DNA from: an uncultured Lachnospiraceae bacterium
GTDB lineage: Bacteria; Bacillota; Clostridia; Lachnospirales; Lachnospiraceae
Assembly (NCBI GenBank): GCA_910588295.1
Contig: CAJUQO010000008.1
Span: 1-64,000, forward strand
Reading direction: 5' to 3'
DNA length: 64,000 bases
The stretch's first letter is position 1. Each line of letters begins with the position of its first letter. The notes beneath the pieces were generated by a model, which was given only the letters and a program-made list of their open reading frames with translations, did no database searches and was not told the DNA's origin. Position numbers and translations under genes: made by a program. Shown here piece by piece: positions 44,568-52,735 of the stretch.

Positions 44568-44596
44568 TTGACTGCGTTCAAAAATAAATATATGAC
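44568..44596 (+). promoter_or_regulatory. Possible promoter of the YlbJ-like gene
   Basis: TTGACT (44568-44573), 17 bases, then TATGAC (44591-44596). The -35 is strong, the -10 moderate (4 of 6). It precedes the YlbJ-like start by about 95 bases, with a long hairpin in between. Confidence 0.4.
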
Positions 44597-44635
44597 CGCC
44601 TGTGTATAAATAGAACCGTTTCCGACATCTGTCCC

Positions 44636-44664
44636 TTAGGAAAAACAACTTCTGTTTTTCCTAA
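44636..44664 (+). promoter_or_regulatory. Perfect 12-bp hairpin in the YlbJ-like leader
   Basis: Arms TTAGGAAAAACA and TGTTTTTCCTAA enclose ACTTC. No T-run follows on the plus strand, so it is not an ordinary terminator for the downstream gene; it is followed by A6. On the minus strand no T-run follows either. It could be a leader structure, a regulator binding site or a small mobile-element trace. Confidence 0.4.
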
Positions 44665-44691
44665 AAAATCATAGAATAAAAGAAAAACGCC

Positions 44692-45642
44692 ATGAAAACT
44701 ATATACTATGGTATCTTAAGCCTCTTTTTGACTCTGTGTATTCTCCTCATGCCCCGCGAGGCCCTTGACGGCGCTTCCCAGGGGCTCCTGCTCTGGTTCA
44801 ACCGTGTGGTGCCCGCCATGCTTCCCTGTATGATGCTGACTTCTTTCTGTATGGAGACAGGGCTGTTCCACCGCCTCCAAACCAGAAACAGCAGCCGGCT
44901 GCAGAAGATTACCGGACTCAGCGGAGGCGGTCTCTATGCCGCTTTCCTGGGCCTGCTATGCGGCTATCCCATGGGAGCAAAAATTACTGCCGATTTATAT
45001 AAAAAAAACCTGCTCGACAGACGGGAAGCCTGCCACCTGCTATGCTTCTGCAATCAGCTCAGCCCTTCCTTTCTGATCGAATATGTACTTTTCGGGCTCT
45101 ACGCCGATACTTCGTCCACCGCGTTCTTCCTGCCCGCCATGTATCTGGGTATCCTGTTTACACAGCTTTTTTATCATATACGGTTCTCCCGGTCCGTAAA
45201 CATTCCCTTTGTCCAGGCAGCCTCCTTAACGTACAAAAAGGAAGCCTCCGAAACCTTCACCCTCGGCAAAAGTCTGGATGCCTCCGTCATAAACAGCCTG
45301 GAGATTATTGCCAAAATAGGCGGCTACATGATTTTCTTCTCCGTGTTGGCAAAACTATTATCCCGATTCATTGCTCCCATAGCTCCCTGGGACGCTGTCC
45401 TCGTAACCGTCATGGAGCTGACCACAGGACTGGATACCCTCCGTCAGTCCTTCGGCCCCACCCTGCCCGGTATCTGTCTGGCCTGTGCGCTCTGCGCTTT
45501 CGGCGGCTTAAGCTCCGTCATGCAGACCGCCAGTGTACTAAAGGGAACCGACCTCTCCATGGGCAGCTATCTACGGGCTAAAATCCTGCAAAGCACCGTG
45601 ACACTGTTTTTAGCATTCCTACTCTGCCTCTTCTTCCGCTGA
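44692..45642 (+). CDS. ylbJ: YlbJ-like sporulation/nucleoside-recognition membrane protein
   Basis: A 316-residue membrane protein with about eight spans. The pattern GASQGLLLWFNRVVPAMLPC (first part), LLCGYPMGAKITADLYKKN and CNQLSPSFLIEYVLF matches YlbJ and related Gate-domain proteins. YlbJ in Bacillus is needed for sporulation at the engulfment stage; transported substrate is not known. The second half repeats the first in outline (IINSLEIIAKIGGYMIFFSVLA...CALCAFGGLSSVMQTA), as expected for a Gate-domain duplication. The ribosome binding site is weak. It is tail to tail with the coiled-coil gene, overlapping it by 24 bases. Confidence 0.75.
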   Translation: MKTIYYGILSLFLTLCILLMPREALDGASQGLLLWFNRVVPAMLPCMMLTSFCMETGLFHRLQTRNSSRLQKITGLSGGGLYAAFLGLLCGYPMGAKITADLYKKNLLDRREACHLLCFCNQLSPSFLIEYVLFGLYADTSSTAFFLPAMYLGILFTQLFYHIRFSRSVNIPFVQAASLTYKKEASETFTLGKSLDASVINSLEIIAKIGGYMIFFSVLAKLLSRFIAPIAPWDAVLVTVMELTTGLDTLRQSFGPTLPGICLACALCAFGGLSSVMQTASVLKGTDLSMGSYLRAKILQSTVTLFLAFLLCLFFR

Positions 45643-46242
45643 TGCCGTCTCAGCCTCACCGGTCATCTCGGAAGCCTGCTGCATCAGGGACTGGGCCTGG
45701 GCCACCTGAGGCGCCAGCTCGCTTCTGTTTTTCTTCACTACATCATAACAGCTCCGCAGGGAACTCATGAAGAGACTGTATTTATCGCCGGCATCATTCA
45801 GAGTAGTCTCCATAATCTGACTGATATTGGCCAGCATTTCGTCAGTATATGCGATAGCGCCCATGCGGATATTATTGGCATCTGTAGTGGCTGAATCCAG
45901 GATGGTCTGGGCCTGCATATTGGCCTGGTTGACTGTTTCATTCGCCTGGGCATAGGCCCTCTGCATGACCTCATGCTGACTGATCATCTCCTGGGCCTTG
46001 GCCTCGGCTTCAGCCAGTACTGCGTCCGATTTGGACTGGGCGTCGGATAAAATGGCATCCTTATTGCTGATGATCTTCTGGTAGCGTTTAATCTCATCGG
46101 GAGTCTTTAAACGGAGCTCACGCAGAAGCTCCTCCAGCTCCTCCTTATTTACAACAATTTTCGTCGTGGACAAGGGCTGGTATTTACAGCTCTCAATATA
46201 TTCTTCAATCTCTTCAATGATCTGTTCGATTCTGCTGCTCAT
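45619..46242 (-). CDS. Coiled-coil protein resembling DivIVA / V-ATPase subunit H-like proteins
   Basis: A 207-residue soluble protein, strongly helical. Residues ~60-150 are an Ala/Glu/Gln-rich coiled coil (DAQSKSDAVLAEAEAKAQEM, ANETVNQANMQAQTILDSA) and the C-terminus is acidic (SAEEEAE). Lachnospiraceae homologues are usually called ATPase subunit H-like or DivIVA-like; neither function is proven. The ATG at 46242 has AAGGAG 8 bases upstream; a TTG at 46248 is less likely. Its 3' end overlaps the convergent YlbJ-like gene by 24 bases. Confidence 0.7.
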   Translation of the reverse strand: MSSRIEQIIEEIEEYIESCKYQPLSTTKIVVNKEELEELLRELRLKTPDEIKRYQKIISNKDAILSDAQSKSDAVLAEAEAKAQEMISQHEVMQRAYAQANETVNQANMQAQTILDSATTDANNIRMGAIAYTDEMLANISQIMETTLNDAGDKYSLFMSSLRSCYDVVKKNRSELAPQVAQAQSLMQQASEMTGEAETASAEEEAE

Positions 46243-46302
46243 ATACAAATCTCCTTATTCATCTAAAAGTATTTCAGAGACAAATTTCTCCCATTCCTCC
46301 CT

Positions 46303-46331
46303 ATATTAGCACGTTCTTTTTCAGAAAACAA
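46303..46331 (-). promoter_or_regulatory. Promoter of the coiled-coil protein gene
   Basis: On the minus strand TTGTTT (46331-46326), 17 bases, TAATAT (46308-46303). Placed about 60 bases before the ATG at 46242, in the gap after the SDR gene. Confidence 0.5.
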
Positions 46332-46370
46332 CGTCTGATTTGTGATTTTCTTTATTTATGTATCAGTCCG

Positions 46371-47420
46371 TTACGTTTCATTCTCCGTCTCCCGGCAGGC
46401 CTCCACCACACTGGCCAGTCCTTCCGCCATATGTACGCGGGCTTCCCAGCCAAGCTTTTCCATCTTCCCCGCATGCAGCATAGCTTTTGTGGCCGTGGAA
46501 TATCCCCGGCGCTCGTTCTCCCCGGGGAGTTCAAAAATCACCTTCGTCCCGGCGATATCTGCCAGATGCCCGGCCAGTTCCCTCAGCGTGATATCCGAAA
46601 GTCCGTCCGCCACATTGTAGGCCTCTCCGTCTTTACCGGAAAGCATGGTATAAAGCACGCCCGCCGCCGCATCCGTCACAAAGGTATAAGAGAATTTCTG
46701 ATTTCCCTCGCTTTTCAGCACAATATCCTCTCCCCGGGCCGCCTTCCTGATAAACTGAGCGATCGCTTTGGAATCGCCGGAAAGCATAGTAGGGCCATAT
46801 ACGCGGCTGAGCCGGGCAACGGTAAAGGATAGGCCCTTGGCCTGGCGATAGGCATTGCACAGAGTCTCCCCGACGCGCTTACTCTCCGGATATCCGGCCC
46901 GCAGGGTATTGCAATCGATATAGCCCATATAAGGCTCGTCAAATTTTTCCACATCCCCCCGATTTTCCCCGTATATCTCCACAGAAGAACAAAAACAGAA
47001 CCGTTCCGCTCCGTGGCAAGCCCCATAATCCAGAAGATTTTTTGTACCGAGAACATTGGCGGTAATCGTGCCGATAGGATCTCCGGCATACTGCATGGGA
47101 TGGGTATTGCTGGCGGCATGGATCATATAATCCACCTTTCCACATTCCGGGAGAGGAACGTTTACATCGCAGGAAAGATAGGTAAAACTGGGATCATCCC
47201 AATACGCGGAAAAACGTTCCCTGGCCTTTTCCTCATTTCGGCTCAGCGCCAGTATCCGTATGGGCTTTTCCGTCGTGGCATTATGTCTCATTAGTATATC
47301 TATGATACATTTTCCGATCATACCGGAAGCCCCGGACAACAGGATCCGCCGCCCCTCAAGTTTCTCCCAGGGCAGCGGCTCCTCTGCCCGATATGCCAGT
47401 TCGGTTTCGTAAATATTCAT
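46371..47420 (-). CDS. NAD-dependent epimerase/dehydratase (extended SDR)
   Basis: A 349-residue nucleotide-sugar modifying enzyme. The NAD-binding loop GASGMIG is intact, followed by CSSVEIYGE and the catalytic Tyr and Lys in YPESK, so it should be active, unlike the SDR domain of the PelD fusion. RLSRVYGP and YNVADG are typical of UDP- or dTDP-sugar epimerases and dehydratases. AAGGAGG precedes the ATG. It follows the DUF4422 gene by 10 bases and ends a four-gene glycan-precursor cluster. The substrate is unknown; a sugar nucleotide for a cell-surface polymer is likely. Confidence 0.88.
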   Translation of the reverse strand: MNIYETELAYRAEEPLPWEKLEGRRILLSGASGMIGKCIIDILMRHNATTEKPIRILALSRNEEKARERFSAYWDDPSFTYLSCDVNVPLPECGKVDYMIHAASNTHPMQYAGDPIGTITANVLGTKNLLDYGACHGAERFCFCSSVEIYGENRGDVEKFDEPYMGYIDCNTLRAGYPESKRVGETLCNAYRQAKGLSFTVARLSRVYGPTMLSGDSKAIAQFIRKAARGEDIVLKSEGNQKFSYTFVTDAAAGVLYTMLSGKDGEAYNVADGLSDITLRELAGHLADIAGTKVIFELPGENERRGYSTATKAMLHAGKMEKLGWEARVHMAEGLASVVEACRETENET

Positions 47421-47430
47421 AGATACCTCC

Positions 47431-48513
47431 TTATATCAGCATCCGCCGCCCCGTATGGGCTATATGCAGATCACTTTTATGGTACAGGAAATAGAGGGTC
47501 GTCAGATTCTCCCCTATATAGCCGATGTAACGATCCGCCCTCTCGCTGCCTTTGGGATCGCTGAGTTCTTCCGTCCTTGCCAGAATCGGAAAAAGCCAAT
47601 CGCAATACGCCTGAAATACGGGGCGCCGGGCAATCAGCATATTATAATTATAGAAATAAACTCCGGAAAATATTTCCGGCAAAGCCTCCGCATAGGCCGG
47701 AGACAGCTCCTGTAAAGCCCTGACCATGGCCTCCCAGTCCGTTTCTTTCAAATATCTTCCGTGATGCTCCAGAATATCCGGATAATGAACCGTGGGGAAG
47801 GGAAGAACCGCATCAATCCCATTGGCCTGGATCCTGCCCAGATCCTCCTCGGTCACGTCCAGGACTCGGCGGTAATGATACAGACCCAGATAATCGGCCG
47901 TACCATGTTTCCCCACCCAGTACAGGGCAGAGAGCTCACTATAATTTTTATTTTTAAATGAGATATTTTCTCCTGTATTATCGCAGATATCAGCTATGCG
48001 ATCGTCTGTCAGCGCCGCTCCTGCCTGAATGGGCCGCACCCATTCGGGCATATAATAACGTTTTTTCAGTTTCTTATCTTTGTGGAAGCAGGACATATAA
48101 ACAGCAAGAGAAAAAGTCTCGTCCCGATGTCCTTCATAAGAGCGAAGGGAAGAAAATATCCCCTTCTGTCTATAATATTCCTCCATCAGCGCGGCCTCTG
48201 TCCCGGCATCGATACAAACGTAATCTGTCATTCTCCGCTCCTTAAGGGCCGCGGTGATGACCTCATGGTGCTCCTCCGGTACGGCGACCAACACCCGACA
48301 GTCCGTTTCCTCCCATTCTTCCAGGGTTTTCACGGGAATACCGTCGATCTCCGCCGGGTTCCCATCCCGGCTGCTGACCAGAAAAGCCTCTATCCGGCAC
48401 CCCGTATAGAGACTTTTTACGGCATAATAAACGCTCACAGCCACCATGGCCGCCCCGTAAATCACCACTCTGTCCCGCTCCCCTATGAGCGCCCGTTTCT
48501 TGTCCGTCATCAT
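47431..48513 (-). CDS. DUF4422 glycosyltransferase-like protein with N-terminal Rossmann domain
   Basis: A 360-residue two-part protein. Residues ~10-120 form a nucleotide-binding Rossmann-like domain (VVIYGAAMVAVSVYYAVK, VLVAVPEEHHEVI). Residues ~140-360 are DUF4422: ENISFKNKNYSELSALYWVGKHG, YLGLYHYRRVLD, and the later YFYNYNMLIARR and LYFLYHKS. DUF4422 is found in capsule and teichoic-acid loci and is predicted to be a GT-A-like transferase. The ATG at 48513 overlaps the upstream cytidylyltransferase stop; a TTG at 48522 is possible. It lies between two cytidylyltransferase genes and an SDR. Confidence 0.8.
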   Translation of the reverse strand: MMTDKKRALIGERDRVVIYGAAMVAVSVYYAVKSLYTGCRIEAFLVSSRDGNPAEIDGIPVKTLEEWEETDCRVLVAVPEEHHEVITAALKERRMTDYVCIDAGTEAALMEEYYRQKGIFSSLRSYEGHRDETFSLAVYMSCFHKDKKLKKRYYMPEWVRPIQAGAALTDDRIADICDNTGENISFKNKNYSELSALYWVGKHGTADYLGLYHYRRVLDVTEEDLGRIQANGIDAVLPFPTVHYPDILEHHGRYLKETDWEAMVRALQELSPAYAEALPEIFSGVYFYNYNMLIARRPVFQAYCDWLFPILARTEELSDPKGSERADRYIGYIGENLTTLYFLYHKSDLHIAHTGRRMLI

Positions 48514-49220
48514 TTCACCCAATCTTCCCGCTCCATGCGCAAAAGGGCCTTAAAAAGCTCCAGGTCATCCATAGTAGTGACCTTCACATTTTTTTCCGAT
48601 CCCCTGGAAAAATAGACCGTTTCCCCGAGATGGAGCATCAACGTATTAACGTAAACTTCCCCGTGGATACCCCGACGCTCAGCTTCCTCATAGGCCCACA
48701 ATGCCTTACCGTAGCGGTAAGCCTGGGGCGTCTGCACCCGCATGATCTCCTGGCGGCCAATGCCTTCGTTCCCGGACACGCCGTCGTTTGTCCGGACGAT
48801 GGTCTCCTGACAACGCACCGCGCTGAGACCCGAATCCCACCGCTGGCACACACGGATCGCATCAGTGATGACTTCCTCCGGGACAAAGGGACGGATACCG
48901 TCATGAACCAAAATCACATCCTTTTCATCACATACGTCATTCAAAGCCAGAACACCCTTGTGGATAGATTCCTGACCGTCTCTGCCGCCATTTGTGATCC
49001 ATTTTAGTTTGGTGATCTTGTATTGCCGGGCATAAGCCCTTAGAACCTCATGCCATCCCTCCAGACACACCACGGCAATGCCGTCGATATCCGGATGGCT
49101 CTCAAAATTCTCCAGTGTGTAAATAATTAATGGTTTCTCGTATATATTCATGAACTGCTTGGGGATATCCTGTTCTGTCCTGCTGCCGTGTCCCCCAGCC
49201 AGTATCAGCGCCACATTCAT
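48510..49220 (-). CDS. IspD/TarI-like cytidylyltransferase, copy 1
   Basis: A 236-residue nucleotidyltransferase that would couple CTP to a sugar- or polyol-phosphate. It starts ALILAGGHGSRT, close to the normal GxGxR loop, then IPKQFMNI and KPLIIYTLENFE. VHDGIRPFVPEEVI and VQTPQAYRY follow. IspD (methylerythritol) and TarI (ribitol-5-phosphate) cannot be separated by eye; the glycan neighbours favour a polyol or sugar role. The ATG at 49220 has AAGGAGG 8 bases upstream; a GTG at 49226 is an alternative. A paralogue lies just upstream. Confidence 0.85.
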   Translation of the reverse strand: MNVALILAGGHGSRTEQDIPKQFMNIYEKPLIIYTLENFESHPDIDGIAVVCLEGWHEVLRAYARQYKITKLKWITNGGRDGQESIHKGVLALNDVCDEKDVILVHDGIRPFVPEEVITDAIRVCQRWDSGLSAVRCQETIVRTNDGVSGNEGIGRQEIMRVQTPQAYRYGKALWAYEEAERRGIHGEVYVNTLMLHLGETVYFSRGSEKNVKVTTMDDLELFKALLRMEREDWVK

Positions 49221-49281
49221 GGGCACATCCTCCTTGCTCCGTTTTTATGATCCGCGGTATTGCCGCGGATCCATGGAACCA

Positions 49282-49995
49282 TCACCCGTTGTTATCCTCC
49301 GGATGCTTCATCCGATACAACGCCTTGAACATCTCCACGTCTTCCACCCGGTTGATCTTTAAATTTAAATCTGAACCTTCCGAAAAAAACACCTTCTCCC
49401 CCAGCCTCGTCAACAGGGAGCTGTTATCCCAGGCGCCCAGACATCCCTCTTCCCTGGCACGGGTATGTATCTCCCACAGCATCTCAAAATCAAAGGACTG
49501 AGGCGTCTGTACCTTCATGATCTCATAGCGGTTCAGACTGTCGTACCCCTCATTTTTATCCGTAGAACGCATGATCGTATCCATGATATAAGTGGCGGCC
49601 ACCCCCATCCCCTTCTTCCTGCACATCTGAATGCTCCGGGTAATGATTTTCTCAGAAACCATCGGACGAATGGCGTCATGAATTACCACGATATCGCCCT
49701 TTCCCATACGCTCCCGCAAGAGTTCCAGGCCATGATAGGTAGACTCCTGGGCGTCTTTTCCGCCGGACAGGATCTCCCGCATTTTCGTAATATTAAACTG
49801 CTTCCCGTAAGCCCGGATCATCTCCTGCCACCCGTCTACGCAAGTGACAATGATCTCGTCAATATCCGGATGATTCTGGAAAATTTCCAGCGTGTACACG
49901 ATCACCGGCCTGTTATTGACATTTATAAACTGTTTGGGAATATCCATGGAAAAACGCGGGTCACGCCCTCCCGCCAGTATCAGCGCTGTATTCAT
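49282..49995 (-). CDS. IspD/TarI-like cytidylyltransferase, copy 2
   Basis: A 237-residue tandem paralogue of the downstream gene, with the same order of motifs: ALILAGGRDPRF, IPKQFINV, RPVIVYTLEIFQNHPDID, IHDAIRPMVSEKII and VQTPQSFDF. The nucleotide loop differs: the second Gly of the usual GxGxR is Asp (GGRDPR), while the later Arg is kept. It may use another polyol-phosphate or have altered activity. AGGAAGG precedes the ATG. The pair likely arose by gene duplication. It is the first gene of the small glycan-precursor cluster, following rsmD. Confidence 0.83.
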   Translation of the reverse strand: MNTALILAGGRDPRFSMDIPKQFINVNNRPVIVYTLEIFQNHPDIDEIIVTCVDGWQEMIRAYGKQFNITKMREILSGGKDAQESTYHGLELLRERMGKGDIVVIHDAIRPMVSEKIITRSIQMCRKKGMGVAATYIMDTIMRSTDKNEGYDSLNRYEIMKVQTPQSFDFEMLWEIHTRAREEGCLGAWDNSSLLTRLGEKVFFSEGSDLNLKINRVEDVEMFKALYRMKHPEDNNG

Positions 49996-50014
49996 ATACG
50001 GTTTTCCTTCCTAT

Positions 50015-50566
50015 TTATATTTTTTGCAGGAATACATGTTTATTCGTCTTGTAACGCTTTTCCTTCACAATGACAAAGCCGAGCTCCTCTGCATAATCCA
50101 TCCCCGTCTGCAGTGATGCCTCCACCACAACAACTCCCCCACCCTGCAAGAGGCCGGAGTCGGACAGATAGACAAGTACTTCCTTCTCCAGACCTTTCTC
50201 ATAGGGCGGATCCATAAAAATGCAGTCAAAAGCCTCGCCGCCCTCCAGCTTTCCGAGGGCGGCCTGCACACTCTCCTGCATAAGCACAGCGTCCTCCTCC
50301 AGCCTGGTGAATGCCAGATTGTCCGTGATACAGGCCGCCGCTTTCCTTGACAGCTCCACAAACACAGCCTTCCTGGCGCCCCGGCTCAATGCCTCGATAC
50401 CGATGGCGCCGCTGCCGCTGAACAAATCCAAAAATGTGCCTCCCGGTATCCAGGGCTGCAGAACATTAAATAAAGTCTCCTTCGTACGATCGGTGGTAGG
50501 ACGGGTGTCCAGGCCATCGATCGTCTTTAGAGGGAGACTTCGACATTTACCTGCGATAACTCTCAT
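50015..50566 (-). CDS. rsmD: 16S rRNA guanine-966 N2-methyltransferase RsmD
   Basis: A 183-residue SAM-dependent methyltransferase. It begins MRVIAGKCRSLPLKT, then TRPTTDRTKETLFN, the SAM-binding LDLFSGSGAIGIEALSRGA and the catalytic DPPY. It methylates G966 of 16S rRNA in the 30S subunit. It normally sits near coaD in Firmicutes; here its upstream neighbour is mgsA and the downstream genes are glycan cytidylyltransferases, with only 19 bases between. The C-terminal KEKRYKTNKHVFLQKI is complete. Confidence 0.95.
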   Translation of the reverse strand: MRVIAGKCRSLPLKTIDGLDTRPTTDRTKETLFNVLQPWIPGGTFLDLFSGSGAIGIEALSRGARKAVFVELSRKAAACITDNLAFTRLEEDAVLMQESVQAALGKLEGGEAFDCIFMDPPYEKGLEKEVLVYLSDSGLLQGGGVVVVEASLQTGMDYAEELGFVIVKEKRYKTNKHVFLQKI

Positions 50567-50577
50567 TCTTTAAACTC

Positions 50578-50973
50578 CTAATGTAATTGCAGCCGCCAGT
50601 CCAAATCCCCTCTGTCCAGGCCGAGGATCAAAGACTCCGCCGTGGCTATATTGGTAGCAATCGGGATATTGTACTGATCGCAGCAGCGCGTGATCTGATA
50701 AACGTCCGGTTCCTTCGGATCAATCATCGTCGGATTGTAGAAAAAGATAACCATATCCATATCGCCGCGCTCAATCATTTCCATAAATTGTTTGTCGCCT
50801 CCCACAGAGCCGGCCAGAAATTTATACACGCGAAGATTAGTGACCTCCTCTATACGACGGCCTGTCGTCCCCGTGGCATATACCTGGTGCTTGGCTAAGA
50901 TTCCTTTGTAGGCGATGCAAAAGTCTTCAATCAGACTTTTCTTACTGTTGTGTGCAATAATACCTATGTTCAT
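50578..50973 (-). CDS. mgsA: Methylglyoxal synthase MgsA
   Basis: A 131-residue cytoplasmic enzyme that splits dihydroxyacetone phosphate to methylglyoxal and phosphate, a bypass of lower glycolysis. The family pattern is clear: NIGIIAHNSKK, HQVYATGTTGRRI, LAGSVGGDKQ and IFFYNPTM with PKEPDVYQITRCCDQYNIPIATN (in part). The ATG at 50973 has GGGGGG 9 bases upstream; an ATG at 50982 directly follows that run and is less likely. It is head to head with the sigma factor gene. Confidence 0.95.
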   Translation of the reverse strand: MNIGIIAHNSKKSLIEDFCIAYKGILAKHQVYATGTTGRRIEEVTNLRVYKFLAGSVGGDKQFMEMIERGDMDMVIFFYNPTMIDPKEPDVYQITRCCDQYNIPIATNIATAESLILGLDRGDLDWRLQLH

Positions 50974-51156
50974 CTCAGTCATCCCCCCAATCTTATCATA
51001 AATCCATGATAACAAACCGACGAAAAAAAAGCAATATATTTTTTTGTGATTAGGCAGAATTTACAAAAACGAATTTCAGGAAGCCTAATTTGCAATTTGT
51101 TTTTATTTTCTGTAGCATCCTGACCGCACTCTACGGTATTATGGATAGAAACAGAC

Positions 51157-51166
51157 GTAACGTTAC
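51157..51166. promoter_or_regulatory. Palindrome before the sigma factor gene
   Basis: GTAACGTTAC is a perfect 10-base palindrome about 30 bases upstream of the sigma factor start and within the divergent gap with mgsA. It could be an operator or part of an autoregulated sigma promoter (it contains CGTAAC). The evidence is position only. Confidence 0.3.
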
Positions 51167-51196
51167 TGCAAAAGAAACATGAGGGGGTACCACCTT

Positions 51197-51754
51197 ATGC
51201 TCTTCCTATTCATGAATATGATCGATGAGCCGGAGAATCGGGAAAAGTTCCGGATTCTCTATGAGCATTACCACCGCCTGCTCTGGCAGGTAGCCAATCA
51301 AATCCTCCAGGATGAATATCTGGCTGAAGATGCCGTGCAGAATGCCTACATGACAGCTTTGTCCTGCCTGAACCGTTTTCAGGCGCCGGAAAGCGCGGCA
51401 TCGAGAAATTTCCTTGTCACTATTGTCCGTTCCCGGGCCGTGGATCTGCTCCGAAAGGGCTACCACCGTCACGAGGAGCAGCCCGAAGAATTTCCGGAAA
51501 CACTGGCGGGGGACACTCCCCAGGATCTGTATTTCCGTCAGTATGATGTTGAACAGCTGGCAGATGCCATCCGACAGTTAGAACCGGATTACCGGGCGGT
51601 GATCGAATATTTTTATTTACACGATTGTTCCGTAAAGGAAACCGCCGCCCTGATGCAGACCACGGCAAAAAATATTACCGTCCGTCTGACCAGGGCCAGG
51701 AAAAAGCTGAAATTGCTGCTGGAACAGCAGGAAGGAGGTGATTCCTATCACTGA
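51197..51754 (+). CDS. ECF-type RNA polymerase sigma factor
   Basis: A 185-residue sigma-70 family protein with region 2 (residues ~15-85: FRILYEHYHRLLWQVANQIL, LAEDAVQNAYMTAL) and region 4 (~125-180: QLEPDYRAVIEYFYLHDCSVKETAALM, VRLTRARKKLKLLL, a helix-turn-helix for the -35). No region 1.1 or 3 is present. The ATG at 51197 has GAGGGGG about 9 bases upstream; an ATG at 51179 would place that motif inside the gene. The next gene encodes a single-span protein that is probably its anti-sigma factor, and a DUF4349 lipoprotein follows, suggesting an envelope-stress regulon. Confidence 0.9.
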   Translation: MLFLFMNMIDEPENREKFRILYEHYHRLLWQVANQILQDEYLAEDAVQNAYMTALSCLNRFQAPESAASRNFLVTIVRSRAVDLLRKGYHRHEEQPEEFPETLAGDTPQDLYFRQYDVEQLADAIRQLEPDYRAVIEYFYLHDCSVKETAALMQTTAKNITVRLTRARKKLKLLLEQQEGGDSYH

Positions 51755-52667
51755 CAGACATTTATGGGAAGCCTGCGGGCTTGCCATGGAACAGGATATC
51801 GCGGATCTCACGGCCCAGTCCTGCAACCACCGCTTTTCCGAGGATTTCCATGAATCCATTCGGCAGATGCAGGAGAAATCAAGCGACAAACACGCAGCGA
51901 AAATCTCCCGCCCGCTCTGGAGATTTCTGCCCGCAGCAGCGATGATCGCTCTGGTCTGTCTGGCCGGATTCCGTCTGCTGGATCTTGCCCCTTTTCGCAT
52001 GGGCTCTCCCGGGCCGGGCTACGGCAAAGGGGCGGAAGAAGCCGCCGGGCAGGAGGCCGGGACAGACAGGAAAGAGGTCGGGGAGTACGCTACGGACACG
52101 GAAACGACCGGGGCTGCGGAGGGGGCCATGCAGGATTCAGAGGAAATACCCGGAGGAGCCGCGGTTGAAGAAGCCGCCGGAGAGGAAGCCGGCCGGCCGG
52201 ATCTGGAGACGGAGAAAGAACTGATCCGGGATGGCATCGACAACGAAAAAGACGGGGGAACCCTGCCGGAATCGGCTCAAAGCCAAACCGATTCATCGAC
52301 AGACGATTCCGCGTCCCGAAAAGAAAACGGGACGCGGAATGAAAATCCTTCTGAAAACGGGACTTCTGTCAGAACCGTAAATTTATTATCTATCACCTAC
52401 TACGCTTCCACCCATATACTGGCGCTGGAACTGCGAAATGATTCAGACAAAACCATTGACCTGGAAAATACGTGGATGCTGTTCAACTCGGATGGAGATA
52501 CTGTAAATACGGAGGCGAATACTTCCGGGTTATCCAACCCCTCCCGGCTGTATCCCCAAAAAACCGCCACTCTCCGCTGCATTCTTCCGGACGGTGATCG
52601 ACCCGAAGGAGAGTACACGCTTGAGCTGGAGGATGGGGAAATCATCCTGAGTTTCTCTTTTCCCTGA
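51738..52667 (+). CDS. Single-span membrane protein, probable anti-sigma factor
   Basis: A ~309-residue protein with a cytoplasmic N-terminus (~60 residues), one membrane span near residues 61-80 (FLPAAAMIALVCLAGF), a long disordered acidic linker rich in Glu, Gly and Ala (85-210) and a C-terminal Ig-like beta domain (TVNLLSITYYASTHILALELRN). This layout and the overlap with the sigma gene fit an anti-sigma factor sensing the envelope. No zinc-finger HxxxCxxC was found. The start is uncertain: AAGGAGG sits directly on the GTG at 51738 but 8 bases before an ATC at 51747; the next ATG is 51786. Confidence 0.65.
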   Translation: MIPITDRHLWEACGLAMEQDIADLTAQSCNHRFSEDFHESIRQMQEKSSDKHAAKISRPLWRFLPAAAMIALVCLAGFRLLDLAPFRMGSPGPGYGKGAEEAAGQEAGTDRKEVGEYATDTETTGAAEGAMQDSEEIPGGAAVEEAAGEEAGRPDLETEKELIRDGIDNEKDGGTLPESAQSQTDSSTDDSASRKENGTRNENPSENGTSVRTVNLLSITYYASTHILALELRNDSDKTIDLENTWMLFNSDGDTVNTEANTSGLSNPSRLYPQKTATLRCILPDGDRPEGEYTLELEDGEIILSFSFP

Positions 52668-52735
52668 TTTGCGGGACAGGACATTCATTTGGCATCGGGA
52701 AAATATACCCTGCAATTATTAAGGAGACTGTAAAT

